Notes: generated by a model from the sequence alone, not told the origin. Counted from the stretch's first letter, positions 18,222 through 28,482 are shown. The stretch: DNA of 64,000 bases from Dysgonomonas sp. ZJ279 (GCF_011039205.1 NZ_JAAKEL010000001.1:124001-188000), one strand, 5' to 3'. Translations and numbers: made by a program.

Positions 18222-20258
18222 TTAATATTCAAGTTCTAATACGCCTCCTTTTTCTGCTATGTCGTTATGATTAATTCTGAAATCAGAAATAACAGAATTG
18301 TTAAATCGTACTTGTTTGATTGGGCTGGTAGGCGATAGTTTATTGATTGATTTTATAATCAATTTCTTACCCTTGCCTACTTGAATGGTAACAGTCTCGA
18401 AGTTTGGAGAAGTTATTTCATAGAATGGTTCTCCGACAACCAGAGGGAAAAGCCCCATTGAAGCAAATACATACCAGGCACTCATCGTTCCGTCGTCTTC
18501 ATCCATTTCAAACAAATAGCCTTCGGGTTTGGCGCTGAATACTCTACCATGGCGAGGCTCGGGATATTCAGCATTACCGCCATAGATATGCTTCATGTCG
18601 GTATTTAAGATATTGTAGGCAACCTGTTGACCTTTTTCGGGCTGTCCAAGTCTGTTAAATATAAATGGGGCGTGAATGCCAGGTTCGTTACCTTGGTTAT
18701 TAAGGCTGTTTTGGAAAAAGTAGTCTAATTGTTTTGCCAGAACCTCCTTGCCACCAACACTTTCTGCCATTTCATCCAGATATTGAGGAAGAGCCCAGCG
18801 ATATTGCCAGCGTGTACCTTGATATAAACCACTGCCTTTCATTTTCATATATGTATCATCCACATTTTTGAAATCTTTTTCCCATGCTGCGAGAAAGATG
18901 TCTTTTGACTTCTTTGCATACATATCTGCATCGGCAGTTTCGCCAAGTATTGCCGCAACTTTAGACATGGCCCAAAGGTCGATAGATGTTTCAAAAGCCT
19001 GATCGGGACGTTCGGTTTTAAGCGTTTCCATTTCGGCTTTCATACCGGCATATGCTCCTTTCAGATCGATATTTGGAATTCCTTTGTTATAGGCATCCAA
19101 TAGAACAACTATACTATGTTCTGTGCGTACAGTCGGTGTAGATTCGAAATCTGTAGCCCAGTCTTTCTTTTCATACATGAATAGCTTGCAAAGAGAGTTG
19201 CTGATGTCTTTCATTGCGGGAGCATCGAGCAAAGTAATCAGAGGAAATTTGGTGCGGTACGAATCCCACATCGACCATGAACTATAGTAGATGAAATCTT
19301 CAGCCTTACGTATTTCACCGTCTGTTCCAATATATTTGTTATTCCATGATGTGGTATTTGCAGGGCTTAAAAATACTCTGTACAAAGAAGTGTAAAACAG
19401 GGTTTTGTTTTCTTCGCTTCCTCCCGTTACATCAATTTTAGATAATACATTATCCCATGCTGATGTCGCTTGTTTCTTTATTTTGTCAAAACTGTTATAT
19501 GTCTGAAATATATTTTCTTCTTTGGCTGTTTCTGTATTGATCGGAGAGATGGCAATTCTTACTTCAAGCGGTTTTTTATCAGCTTTGCCAAAAGCGAGTT
19601 CGATTCCTTTGTCTGTTTCTGCCGTAATTCCGAATGGCTTGCTGGTAGTCATACTAAAGTATAATTTGTATGCTCCGTGATCGCAGGTATTACCTGCTTG
19701 AATGTATCCTCTTATCTCATTTGCAGAGATTATTTCATAACTACTATCTAAAATTTTGGTAAAGGAAGATGCTACATTAAATGTGAGGAATGTTTCTTCA
19801 TTTTTTGGGAACGAATATCTTTGGAATGCAATATTTTTAGTTGCAGTAAATTCAGCTATTACACCATTGTTGAGAGCTACAGTATAATATCCCGGTATTG
19901 CCGATTCAGTCTTCTTCACAATCCGTAAAGTATCTGTTTGTCTTCCCGGTTTCATACTGAAATTACCTCCTGCACCACTACAACCAATTCCCGACAGGCG
20001 GTTAACGGAAAATCCGGATATCTGATCAACATTATAATCGTACCCGCTGTGGCTGCGAGGGTCGGAGTCGGGGGCAACTCGTACCATCCCGTAGGGTACA
20101 CACGCCGCAGGATCTACCTGACCATTGTCTCCGGCTGTACCGATAAATAGGTCTACATATTTACTTTTCTGAGCAAACGAAAGCGATGCACTTGAGAATA
20201 AAAAGATGAAGATAAGAGCTTTAAATGCTACAGTGCAAGATGTTTTAGGTTTTTTCAT
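18222..20258 (-). CDS. GH92 family alpha-mannosidase (second copy), exported
   Basis: A 678-residue GH92 glycosidase, about 100 residues shorter than the copy at 2220 and clearly diverged from it. Residues 1-29 are a signal peptide ending SASLSFAQK. Family stretches are KYVDLFIGTAGDNGQVDPAA and CVPYGMVRVAPDSDPRSHSG at the N-terminus, SSWSMWDSYRTKFPLI in the middle, and EMDEDDGTMSAWYVFASMGLFPLVVGEP near the C-terminus, with the acidic run kept. It lies between GH78 and GH106 on the same strand, so it probably trims a glycan that also holds rhamnose. A -7 candidate TAGATTTG (minus strand, 20416-20423) lies 160 bp upstream, with a 14-bp hairpin in the presumed leader. Linkage specificity is unknown. 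Confidence 0.9.
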   Translation of the reverse strand: MKKPKTSCTVAFKALIFIFLFSSASLSFAQKSKYVDLFIGTAGDNGQVDPAACVPYGMVRVAPDSDPRSHSGYDYNVDQISGFSVNRLSGIGCSGAGGNFSMKPGRQTDTLRIVKKTESAIPGYYTVALNNGVIAEFTATKNIAFQRYSFPKNEETFLTFNVASSFTKILDSSYEIISANEIRGYIQAGNTCDHGAYKLYFSMTTSKPFGITAETDKGIELAFGKADKKPLEVRIAISPINTETAKEENIFQTYNSFDKIKKQATSAWDNVLSKIDVTGGSEENKTLFYTSLYRVFLSPANTTSWNNKYIGTDGEIRKAEDFIYYSSWSMWDSYRTKFPLITLLDAPAMKDISNSLCKLFMYEKKDWATDFESTPTVRTEHSIVVLLDAYNKGIPNIDLKGAYAGMKAEMETLKTERPDQAFETSIDLWAMSKVAAILGETADADMYAKKSKDIFLAAWEKDFKNVDDTYMKMKGSGLYQGTRWQYRWALPQYLDEMAESVGGKEVLAKQLDYFFQNSLNNQGNEPGIHAPFIFNRLGQPEKGQQVAYNILNTDMKHIYGGNAEYPEPRHGRVFSAKPEGYLFEMDEDDGTMSAWYVFASMGLFPLVVGEPFYEITSPNFETVTIQVGKGKKLIIKSINKLSPTSPIKQVRFNNSVISDFRINHNDIAEKGGVLELEY

Positions 20259-20350
20259 GATGATTGATAAATTTGAAAAGTAAAAGTAGGAAAAAATGTT
20301 AACCCTTCGAAGCTTTCAGTCGAAATATAAAGGGGTATAGCCTTTAAATA

Positions 20351-20387
20351 ATTCAACTCTTCTGTGGTAATATCAGAAGAGTTGAAT
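20351..20387 (-). promoter_or_regulatory. Hairpin in the leader of the second GH92 gene
   Basis: A perfect 14-bp stem (20351-20364 with 20374-20387) closes a 9-base loop. It lies between a -7 candidate (TAGATTTG on the minus strand, 20416-20423) and the GH92 start, so it would sit in the mRNA leader. Confidence 0.45.
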
Positions 20388-20520
20388 AAATGTATTATCA
20401 GAGTTAACTGATAAACAAATCTAAATAATAGAACGTATTTATATTTCATTTAGAGCCTCTCCAGCCCTCTCTAGGAGAATACTATTCCTCTTCCTGGGGC
20501 TTTTTTCTCTTTGTAATCTC

Positions 20521-20588
20521 GAAACGTAGTGAGGGATCTCAACTCTGCTATAAGGAAATAGATTCCTCCTTTCAGTTCGGAATGACAG
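20521..20588. repeat. REP-like palindromic element, mosaic copy 4
   Basis: The left half (CGTAGTGAGGGATCT) matches copy 1, and the right half (CCTCCTTTCAGTTCGGAATGACA) matches copy 2. The two halves therefore do not pair over their full length. Confidence 0.65.
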
Positions 20589-20616
20589 AGAGATTAATAC
20601 ATTATTCATCCACAAA

Positions 20617-20656
20617 CCCTCTTTGATTTTTCTTCTTTAGGAGAAATCAAAGAGGG
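20617..20656 (-). terminator. Hairpin after GH78, likely terminator
   Basis: CCCTCTTTGATTT (20617-20629) pairs perfectly with AAATCAAAGAGGG (20644-20656), 55 bp beyond the GH78 stop. The T-run is weak on the minus strand. Confidence 0.55.
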
Positions 20657-20710
20657 CTTTTACTTTTACAAGGATGACTTATAAATAAGGTCAGAGTTCT
20701 TAAGTCTTTC

Positions 20711-23356
20711 TTATTTTCGGCTTAATTTTAACGAGTGTTTACCAGCTTCTAATTTTATAACCTGTTCTCCTTTTATATCTTCCGGTAAATATAAAGTCGC
20801 ACTGCTATTCGCAGGGATTTCGATATTATAAGTGATATTTTTCTTTTTACGTTCCCATTGTGAAACAATCATGCCATAAGGCGAACGGTGCTTAGTTTCA
20901 GACTGGGTTAATCCTTCTACAAAGTTCGGACGAAGGATGATATGTTTAAATCCGGGTTGCTCCGGATCGGGTTTTATACCCCCTAATCCTTTGAAAAACC
21001 AGCCTCCTATTTCGCCAAACATCATATGATTGTCTGATATGTCGCGTTCCGCTTTAAGATCCCAGTTCTCAAGAAGTGTCGTTGCTCCATTTGCAATCCA
21101 CCATCCCCACGAAGGGTATGTGTCTTGTGCAGCTACTTTATAAGCAGCCTCGGCCTGTCCGTTTTCACTCAAAGCATTTAGTATAGCTTTCGCTCCCAAT
21201 ACACCTACATCCAAGTGAAATCCGGCTTCTTCTACTTTCTTAGCAAGATTTTGCGCCACCTTAATTTTTAATTCTTCGGGAACAACACCCCATTGTAATG
21301 GAACACTTAATTCCGTTTGAGTTCCGCTTGCATAGATGCCTGTCTCTCTATTGAGGTATTTTGCATTTACAGCATTCTTGATCTTTTCTGCTAATGCCGT
21401 GTAATGTACATAGTCGTCTTGTTTGCCGAATAATTTAGCAGCTTTAGCTAATATTGTCGCATCCACATAATAATATATAGATGAGGTAAGTTCTTTTGAT
21501 GAACGCGATTTAACAGGTACCCAGTCACCTCTGCCCCATGAAGTCAAACCATTGGGACTAGTACGGTCTACATAGTTGACGTACCTTTTTATGTTTTCAT
21601 AGCAATCGGCAAGTAATTTGCTGTCACCATAGAACATATATACTTCCCATGGTATAATAGCAATTGTACTTGTCCAATCCAATCCGTTCTCGGTGCCGTA
21701 TCCCCAGCCACCTGTCGGGATGATATCCGGAAGAACACCATTTGGTTGCTGTTCGTCGCGGTGGTCAGCAAGCCATTTTTCGTAAATGGTAATACCATCG
21801 AAATTATATAATGCTGTTTCTATAGCAAAATGTCCGTCACCTGTCCATCCGTTTTTCTCACGTTGAGGGCAATCGGTAGGGAATCCCATTAAATTTGACA
21901 GATAGGCATTGTTTGTAGCCCACCATAATTTGTTTACAAGTTCGTTCGATGTTTTGATTTCTCCTACAGGAGCAACATCACTGTGCATAAAATATCCTGT
22001 AATACTATTTATATCTAATTTAACAGGTTTGCTAGAGGTAACCTCTACATAGCGGAATCCTTTGTAGTTGAATTTCGCCATGAACTCGTCCTCTCCATTT
22101 CCGCTTAATGTAAGGATATCGGTTTGGAATGGATCTTTGTCGTCTTTCGGACGATGATATACATCTATGTTAGACATATCTATATGACCATTGTCGTATA
22201 AGCGTTCGCCATGTTTAATTCTAACTACTGTTCCTTCTTCACCTGATACTTTGATTTTTGTAACACCGGCTATATTTCTTTGCAGATCGAAAATGTAAGT
22301 GCTATCGTTCAGTTGTTTGATAGTTTTAGCAGGTATCGTTTCCACATTGCGGATCGGTTGCATTTGTTGTGAAAATATATTCTGAGATGGTGCACCTCTA
22401 TAGCCCACACCTCTCCATTGCGAATCGTCAAACGAAGGAGTGTTCCATCCTTTTTGTTCTAAACGTGCGTCGTAATGTTCGGCTGTATATATACTATTGA
22501 ATACAACTGCGCCCGATGATGTCTTCCAGTCTCTTTCTGTTGGTATAACTTCAACAGAACCATCGGTGTAAGTAATATGTAAGTCCATGCAAAATGTAGG
22601 ACGGTTACGCCACGGAGCTTTGTCGAAATCCCATACTCCTATCGATTGATGATTATACCATCCGTTACCAAGCAATACACCGATTGCATTTTTGCCTTGC
22701 TGCAACTGTTTTGTCACATCGTAGGTTACATACAATGTTCTTCTGTCGAAGCGTGTGTACATTGGGTCGAGTCGGTGGTTGCCTATTTTCTCTCCATTTA
22801 TATATAACTCGTATAATCCTGCAACGGCAATATATGCACGTGCCGATTTAACTGTTTTCTTTGTATCGAATGTCTTTCTGAAATAAGGTGCCGGTTTATA
22901 ATCGATACCTCTTTGGTCGCCAATCCATGCGCCTTGCCAGTTTTTCATACCCATCATCCCTGTTTCGAATGCTGTAACATCCGATTGGGCTAATTGTCCG
23001 TCCTTATCCCATACGTTTACCTTCCAGTAGTAGCGTGTAAACGGATTTAATTCTTTGCCGGCATAAGTAACGAGTATAGCATCCGAATTTTTCTTCTTTG
23101 AATCCCAAATGTTTCCTTGTCCGTTCACAACTGCCATTGAGTCGGTTCCTACAATCAATTGATAGGCAGTTTGTGCTGCTCCTTGTCGGCTATCATTTAT
23201 CATCCACGACAATCGGGGGGTAGGGGTATCCACACCAAGTGGGCTTGTAAGGTGTTCGCAGCTCAGATTGTCAGGCTTGCAAACTGTTCCTGTCTGTGCA
23301 ATCAGAAGATTGGCAGAAATTGCTAAAATAATAGCTAGTAAATAAGTTCTCACCAT
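20711..23356 (-). CDS. GH78 alpha-L-rhamnosidase, exported
   Basis: An 881-residue GH78 inverting alpha-L-rhamnosidase. Residues 1-20 are a signal peptide (MVRTYLLAIILAISANLLIAQ). The Bac_rhamnosid layout is complete: a fibronectin-like N domain (LSWMINDSRQGAAQTAYQLIV), a jelly-roll substrate domain (ARAYIAVAGLYELYINGEKIG and LLGNGWYNHQSIGVW) and a concanavalin-like part. The (alpha/alpha)6 catalytic barrel follows from about 480, with GFPTDCPQREKNGWTGDGHF. That stretch carries the acidic residues used by the family. A C-terminal beta domain closes the protein. The gene has its own promoter: the shared 39-bp operator at 23545-23583 and a TACTTTTG -7 box at 23518-23525 lie in front of it. It is therefore likely induced together with susC and rhaB. 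Confidence 0.95.
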   Translation of the reverse strand: MVRTYLLAIILAISANLLIAQTGTVCKPDNLSCEHLTSPLGVDTPTPRLSWMINDSRQGAAQTAYQLIVGTDSMAVVNGQGNIWDSKKKNSDAILVTYAGKELNPFTRYYWKVNVWDKDGQLAQSDVTAFETGMMGMKNWQGAWIGDQRGIDYKPAPYFRKTFDTKKTVKSARAYIAVAGLYELYINGEKIGNHRLDPMYTRFDRRTLYVTYDVTKQLQQGKNAIGVLLGNGWYNHQSIGVWDFDKAPWRNRPTFCMDLHITYTDGSVEVIPTERDWKTSSGAVVFNSIYTAEHYDARLEQKGWNTPSFDDSQWRGVGYRGAPSQNIFSQQMQPIRNVETIPAKTIKQLNDSTYIFDLQRNIAGVTKIKVSGEEGTVVRIKHGERLYDNGHIDMSNIDVYHRPKDDKDPFQTDILTLSGNGEDEFMAKFNYKGFRYVEVTSSKPVKLDINSITGYFMHSDVAPVGEIKTSNELVNKLWWATNNAYLSNLMGFPTDCPQREKNGWTGDGHFAIETALYNFDGITIYEKWLADHRDEQQPNGVLPDIIPTGGWGYGTENGLDWTSTIAIIPWEVYMFYGDSKLLADCYENIKRYVNYVDRTSPNGLTSWGRGDWVPVKSRSSKELTSSIYYYVDATILAKAAKLFGKQDDYVHYTALAEKIKNAVNAKYLNRETGIYASGTQTELSVPLQWGVVPEELKIKVAQNLAKKVEEAGFHLDVGVLGAKAILNALSENGQAEAAYKVAAQDTYPSWGWWIANGATTLLENWDLKAERDISDNHMMFGEIGGWFFKGLGGIKPDPEQPGFKHIILRPNFVEGLTQSETKHRSPYGMIVSQWERKKKNITYNIEIPANSSATLYLPEDIKGEQVIKLEAGKHSLKLSRK

Positions 23357-23517
23357 ATTAATATTTAGAGGTTAAATAGATTAGTCGATAGAGATTGTCC
23401 GGACAAACTGGATTTAAAGGTAATAATTAAATTAATATCCAGAGTTTTGTTTCAATATTCAAAATTTGATATTGCATGTATTTTATTCAAATAAGGATAA
23501 AATGTCTCTACAATAAA

Positions 23518-23583
23518 CAAAAGTAATCTATCGATAATAATATAGTATTGAGTAAAATGATTTAGATACTTGAAAAATTGACA
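23518..23583 (-). promoter_or_regulatory. Rhamnose-regulon promoter of GH78
   Basis: On the minus strand the pattern TGTCA-n15-AAATCA-n7-CAATA spans 23545-23583. After 19 bases comes the -7 box TACTTTTG (23518-23525). The same pattern and box precede susC and rhaB. CAATA takes the place where a -33 box would be, which suggests an activator-dependent promoter. The leader to the GH78 start would be about 155 bases. Confidence 0.7.
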
Positions 23584-23728
23584 GTGAAAGAAGTTGAGGG
23601 CTGAATGCTGCTGTTACTTCAATCGGATAGATTTGTATAGTTTAGTTAAGAGCTATTTTTTTCAGAATAAAAAATCCGCAGAAACCACCGGTATAAACCG
23701 ATAATTTCTGCGGATATTAAAATATGCA

Positions 23729-25267
23729 TCAATAACCTGGGTTCTGTGTCAATTTACTGTTTATTTGAAGTTCGCGGTATGGCAACGGGAAAATCAAACG
23801 CTCTTTTGTCACATTATATGCTCTTGCCTCAATGTAAGGATAGAGAGCTTTCATTTTCACTCCATAGGCATTCATCACTGTGATTGCTTCGCCTGTGCGA
23901 ATAAGATCGTGCCAGCGTTTGTTTTCGAAAGCAAATTCATGACGACGTTCATCTGCTACAACTTTTGCCGTTACAGCCGTAACATCTGCCAATCCTGCTC
24001 GCTTGCGCACTTCGTTAACATAAGGAATGGCTTCACTTGCACGGTTTTGTTCAACCAAGCATTCTGCTAATGATAAGTATACATCTGCATAGCGATATAC
24101 CGGCCAGTTATCATCCGTATTATCTATTTTGGCATGCGGATTTCTATATTTGTTTACGAAATAGCAATACGATGGATAATTCGCAATTTCCGGATCTCCT
24201 ACTTTCAATACAGCATCTATTCTCATAATACCACTTTGTGTATCTGTTTTCCCAACTGCTACAGCAATAGATCTGTCAAGACGCTTGTCTCCCGCTTCGT
24301 ACGAATTTACCATTTCTTGCGTTGGTATTACATATCCTCCGTTACTGGTATTGTTACTACCGGCTACCCCTGTAATGGCTTTCCCATCGTTGGTCAGAGG
24401 CATCATTCTGTATATAAAGCTACTTTGTTGTCCGTCGTCACCTTGTTTGAACTGTACCTCAAATATCGACTCTTTGCTATTTTTGTAATTAGGGTCAAAC
24501 AAGTCGGTATAATCTATCAGGCTATAGCCCATTTTAGTAATCTCTTTCAACAAAGTTTCAGCTTTGGCATAATCGCGCGTCGGTTTTGTCATCAGTACTC
24601 TGGCTAACAACATCTTTGCCGATCCTTTACTTGCTCTTCCCGATTGTTTTCCTTTATCATTGAAAGTCGGATTACTTAACATCCTTTCTGCATCTTCGAG
24701 GTCTGCAACAATTTGAGCATATACCTCTTCTACACTCGATCGAGGTAAGAAGGCTTTGTCGTCTCCGCTCTCTACAATTTGGAGATTAAGAGAAACACCA
24801 CCGTAATATCTTACTAATTCAAAGTAAAAATAGGCTCTAAGGAATTTGGCTTGTCCTTCTATTTTATTGTTGAATTCTTCGGAGAAACTTTTCTCGTGAA
24901 GACGTTGTATTACAGTATTTGCTTTGGCTATACCCGAAAAACAATCGTTGTAAAACTGGTTTGTAAGGGGATTTATAGCATCGTCGGTAAAATCGGCGAT
25001 GTCTTCTGCCGGGCGCTGTCCGCGATCTACTTCGTTGCGCACATAATGCGCATTGTCTGATCTTTCTTCTCCCATCAGAAATCCTGATTTTCCGACTGTC
25101 GATCTTACGGCTTCGTAAACACCGGCTGTTGCCCGTTCAAATTGGTCTTCTGTCTGGAAAAAAGTTTTGTCGGACAGGTTACTCTCCGGACTCAAATCCA
25201 GAAAGCTATCTGAACATCCGAAAAGTAAGAGGACAGAAGTTATATATATACTAATTCGTTTTTTCAT
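23729..25267 (-). CDS. SusD-like nutrient-binding outer-membrane lipoprotein
   Basis: A protein of about 512 residues in the RagB/SusD family, the surface lid that captures a glycan for its SusC partner. I prefer the start at 25267 (MKKRISIYITSVLLLFGC), which gives a tight lipoprotein signal with the lipid cysteine in LLLFGCSDS; eight codons upstream is an alternative ATG. The mature N-terminus has FLDLSPESNLSDKTFFQTEDQFE, and the segment GQAKFLRAYFYFELVRYYGG (about 140-160) is the TPR-like core typical of the family. It ends ELQINSKLTQNPGY, as SusD proteins usually do. It lies 65 bp after SusC on the same strand. The neighbouring rhamnosidases suggest a rhamnose-containing ligand; that is an inference from context. 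Confidence 0.93.
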   Translation of the reverse strand: MKKRISIYITSVLLLFGCSDSFLDLSPESNLSDKTFFQTEDQFERATAGVYEAVRSTVGKSGFLMGEERSDNAHYVRNEVDRGQRPAEDIADFTDDAINPLTNQFYNDCFSGIAKANTVIQRLHEKSFSEEFNNKIEGQAKFLRAYFYFELVRYYGGVSLNLQIVESGDDKAFLPRSSVEEVYAQIVADLEDAERMLSNPTFNDKGKQSGRASKGSAKMLLARVLMTKPTRDYAKAETLLKEITKMGYSLIDYTDLFDPNYKNSKESIFEVQFKQGDDGQQSSFIYRMMPLTNDGKAITGVAGSNNTSNGGYVIPTQEMVNSYEAGDKRLDRSIAVAVGKTDTQSGIMRIDAVLKVGDPEIANYPSYCYFVNKYRNPHAKIDNTDDNWPVYRYADVYLSLAECLVEQNRASEAIPYVNEVRKRAGLADVTAVTAKVVADERRHEFAFENKRWHDLIRTGEAITVMNAYGVKMKALYPYIEARAYNVTKERLIFPLPYRELQINSKLTQNPGY

Positions 25268-25332
25268 AATGTTTCTTTTAATGAAATTCATTTATTTATA
25301 TGACATTATTGTAACTAATAATTGCTTTAACT

Positions 25333-28300
25333 TTAGAATGTTATGTTACATCCAATGCTAAATATACGTGGTACAGGGTATGTTGTTCTGTCAATACCTA
25401 GTCCTTGCCAGCTACGTGTTGCGCTTCCTGAGTCGTATATGCCGATTTCAGGGTTCAAACCTTTATATTTAGTGAAAACAGCTAGTTGCTGAGCAGTCAG
25501 GAATACCCTGGCTTTAGATATATAATCGTTAGGTTTGAACTGGAAAGTATAGCCTAATGTTACATTCTTTATTGCCAGATATGAAGCATCAGATACCCAA
25601 TGCGAGTTGGCAAAACGATATAATTCGGTTGTTCCCGATTTGGTTCTGGGCACTAAACCGTTACCCGGATTCTCGAGAGAACGCCAGCGATCAGCTACGT
25701 ATTTTCTTACGTTGAATACACCATCAAGGTTTTCTGTGTCCTCGTAGTTGGCATTCATAACATCTCCACCTACTTGTCCTGAAATAAGGATACTTAAGTC
25801 GAAGTTTTTGTAGTAAAATTCATTCGTAATACCATAAATAAAATCAGGGTTAGGATCTCCGATAATTGTGCGGTCGCCTTCGAATGTGATTTCGCCGTCA
25901 CCATCTATATCTCTCATTTTGGCTGTTCCTACATCAGAAGTCGCGTATTTTGGACTATTGTTAAAATCTTCCTGAGTCATGTACACTCCGTCGTAAATAA
26001 ATCCAACGAAAACGCCGATTGGTTGTCCTACTTGTAGGCGGTTGAAATCGCTGTCTTTTCCGTAAGCGCCAATAGGTGTATTGTTTGTTCCCAGTTTTAA
26101 TATTTTGTTTTTATTAATGGACAAGTTGAAGTTTGTAGTCCATTTAAAAACACCGTCTATATTTCTTGAGATAACAGTGAATTCATGTCCCCACGATTTG
26201 AAATCTCCCACATTTGAATCGATTTTGCTGAATCCTGTCGAAGTCGGTATATCTATCTGATAAAGCATTCCATCGGTTCTTTTGTGATAATAGTCATACA
26301 TTACATAGATGCGATCATTGAGGAATCCAAAATCTACACCGATGTCGAATTGCTTGTTTTCTTCCCATGTAAGTTTATTGTTTCCGATACGTTTCAATGC
26401 CTGTCCTGACACTAAAGCATCATCAAATACATAATTTTTATTCTCTAACTCGGCAATGTGGTTATAGTTACCGATATTGTAGTTTCCTGTTATCCCATAG
26501 CTGGCACGGAGTTTTAGATAATTCATAGTTCTGGTAAGCGGTTCCATAAACGATTCGTCAGACACGATCCATCCAGCCGAAATAGATGGGAAATTGGCAT
26601 ATTTATTCCCTGAACCGAAGCGAGAACAACCATCTCTACGTATTGTGGCTTGTAGTAAATAACGATCCATAAAACTATAATTAACACGGCCGATCATGGA
26701 GGCTAAAGCCCAGCTATTGGTGCTGTTCGTGTTTTTTGAACCTCCTTTTGTCGCAGCTCCATCTATCCAAGGAATTTCGTCATCGGGATAGTCTGATCCG
26801 TATAGCGAGCTACCTTCCCATGTCGATTTTTGAGCACTGTAACCTGCTAATAAGTTTAACTTATGCTTTTCTGAAAACGTTTTGTCGTAAGTCAACATAT
26901 TTTCAACAGTCCAGTTGTAGTTGAAGCCTGTGTGGTATTCTCCGCTGGCCTTCCATGGCGGGGTAGAGTTCCAGTTGCCGGCAGATGTCGAAGGGTTAAA
27001 TACGCGGCGATTATTGCTTGATATATCGGCTCCTGCTTGTAGCTTATATTTAATTCCATCCCAGATATCCAGTTCTGCAAAGAAGTTGTTAAGCACTGTA
27101 AATGTCTTATTTTTATCAGTTCTTTCTTGCATTTTTCGAACCCAGTTTACTTGATTAAATGCTCCGGGAGCATTGATCGATTCTCTAAGATTTCCATTTT
27201 CATCATACGGACCTACGATTGGAGGTGCTTCGATGGCAGCTCCCAAAATATTACGGTGACCATCCACTCCCTGATTGTTACCGATTACGAATGTAGGCGC
27301 TATATTCAATCCTAGTTTTAATCTTGGATTTACCTGATAATCGATGTTGGCACGTAAAGAAGCGCGTTGAAATCCGGTGTTGATCATTACGCCATCTTGG
27401 TTGAAATAACCGAGGAATACCGCAGCGTTGAATTTGTCTTTTCCTGTTGTAACGCTTAAGCTATAGTTTTGAACAGTAGCGTCACGGGTCAATTCGTCAT
27501 ACCAGTTTGTTCCTTCACCATAGATCGAAGGGTTTTGATATTCCGTAGGAACACCGCCGGTGTATCCTTCATATTTTGCTTTGTCTTCGTAAAACTCTTT
27601 TTTGTACTGAGCATATTCTTGTCCGTTCATCACATCGGGTTTCTTTAACCCTCTTAAGGTTTGAATACCATACGATGCATTGAAACTGACGTCGGTTTTG
27701 CCTGCTTTTCCTCTTTTGGTTGTGATAAGTACCACACCATTCGCTGCGCGTGATCCGTAGAGTGATGTTGCAGAAGCGTCTTTCAATATAGAGAAAGACT
27801 CAATTTCATCCGGATTTATATTATTAATTCCTGATGTGATCGGCATTCCATCTACTACGTATAATGGTTCGTTACCACTGTTAACTGATGCAGCACCACG
27901 TATACGGATAGTCATTCCTTGTCCCGGTTGACCCGATACTTGATTGATCTGAACACCGGCTACCTGTCCTTGTAATTTTTGTGCTACCTGTCCCACAGGG
28001 AAGTCGCGTAGAGTACTACCATCTACTTTCGATATGGCTCCGGTTACATCTCTTTTCTTTTGTGTTCCGTAGCTGACTACGATTACTTCATCCAAGAGAC
28101 GGGTGTCTTCTACGAGTGATACATCGACAGTCGACTGGGGTCCGAGAGGAATTTCTCTTGTCGAATATCCGATAAACGAGAATACAAGTGTTGCTCTTTC
28201 TCCACTGATTCGGATCGAGTAATTACCATCGATGTCAGTGACCGTTCCGTTTGTAGTTCCTTTCTCTACAACACTAACTCCGGTAAGAACTTCACCTGAA

Positions 28301-28482
28301 TTATCTTTCACATTTCCTGTGATGATTCGTTGTTGTTGGGTTGCTTGCGTGTGGTTGTCCTCGGCGTAGGTAGTGAGGGAAACCGCAAATAGCAAAACGA
28401 TTGTAAGTTTGATAGCCAGAAGATTGGGGAAATGCGTATCCCTGAATCCTTTTAGCAAAAGATACAAATCTTTGTTTTTCAT
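25333..28482 (-). CDS. SusC/RagA-family TonB-dependent outer-membrane transporter
   Basis: A 1049-residue outer-membrane channel that, with SusD, imports oligosaccharides using TonB energy. A long signal region (1-41) precedes a carboxypeptidase-D-like domain (about 50-135, IITGNVKDNSGEVLTGVSVV...). A TonB-box region follows (LLDEVIVVSYGTQKKRDVTGAI). The plug domain contains the family motif VLITTKRGKAGKTDV, and the 22-strand barrel ends TYPVPRIFSIGCNITF with a C-terminal aromatic residue. It heads the susC-susD unit. The operator-bearing promoter (29027-29091) is about 540 bases upstream, giving an unusually long leader. Glycan specificity is inferred from the neighbouring GH78 and GH106 enzymes. 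Confidence 0.95.
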   Translation of the reverse strand: MKNKDLYLLLKGFRDTHFPNLLAIKLTIVLLFAVSLTTYAEDNHTQATQQQRIITGNVKDNSGEVLTGVSVVEKGTTNGTVTDIDGNYSIRISGERATLVFSFIGYSTREIPLGPQSTVDVSLVEDTRLLDEVIVVSYGTQKKRDVTGAISKVDGSTLRDFPVGQVAQKLQGQVAGVQINQVSGQPGQGMTIRIRGAASVNSGNEPLYVVDGMPITSGINNINPDEIESFSILKDASATSLYGSRAANGVVLITTKRGKAGKTDVSFNASYGIQTLRGLKKPDVMNGQEYAQYKKEFYEDKAKYEGYTGGVPTEYQNPSIYGEGTNWYDELTRDATVQNYSLSVTTGKDKFNAAVFLGYFNQDGVMINTGFQRASLRANIDYQVNPRLKLGLNIAPTFVIGNNQGVDGHRNILGAAIEAPPIVGPYDENGNLRESINAPGAFNQVNWVRKMQERTDKNKTFTVLNNFFAELDIWDGIKYKLQAGADISSNNRRVFNPSTSAGNWNSTPPWKASGEYHTGFNYNWTVENMLTYDKTFSEKHKLNLLAGYSAQKSTWEGSSLYGSDYPDDEIPWIDGAATKGGSKNTNSTNSWALASMIGRVNYSFMDRYLLQATIRRDGCSRFGSGNKYANFPSISAGWIVSDESFMEPLTRTMNYLKLRASYGITGNYNIGNYNHIAELENKNYVFDDALVSGQALKRIGNNKLTWEENKQFDIGVDFGFLNDRIYVMYDYYHKRTDGMLYQIDIPTSTGFSKIDSNVGDFKSWGHEFTVISRNIDGVFKWTTNFNLSINKNKILKLGTNNTPIGAYGKDSDFNRLQVGQPIGVFVGFIYDGVYMTQEDFNNSPKYATSDVGTAKMRDIDGDGEITFEGDRTIIGDPNPDFIYGITNEFYYKNFDLSILISGQVGGDVMNANYEDTENLDGVFNVRKYVADRWRSLENPGNGLVPRTKSGTTELYRFANSHWVSDASYLAIKNVTLGYTFQFKPNDYISKARVFLTAQQLAVFTKYKGLNPEIGIYDSGSATRSWQGLGIDRTTYPVPRIFSIGCNITF

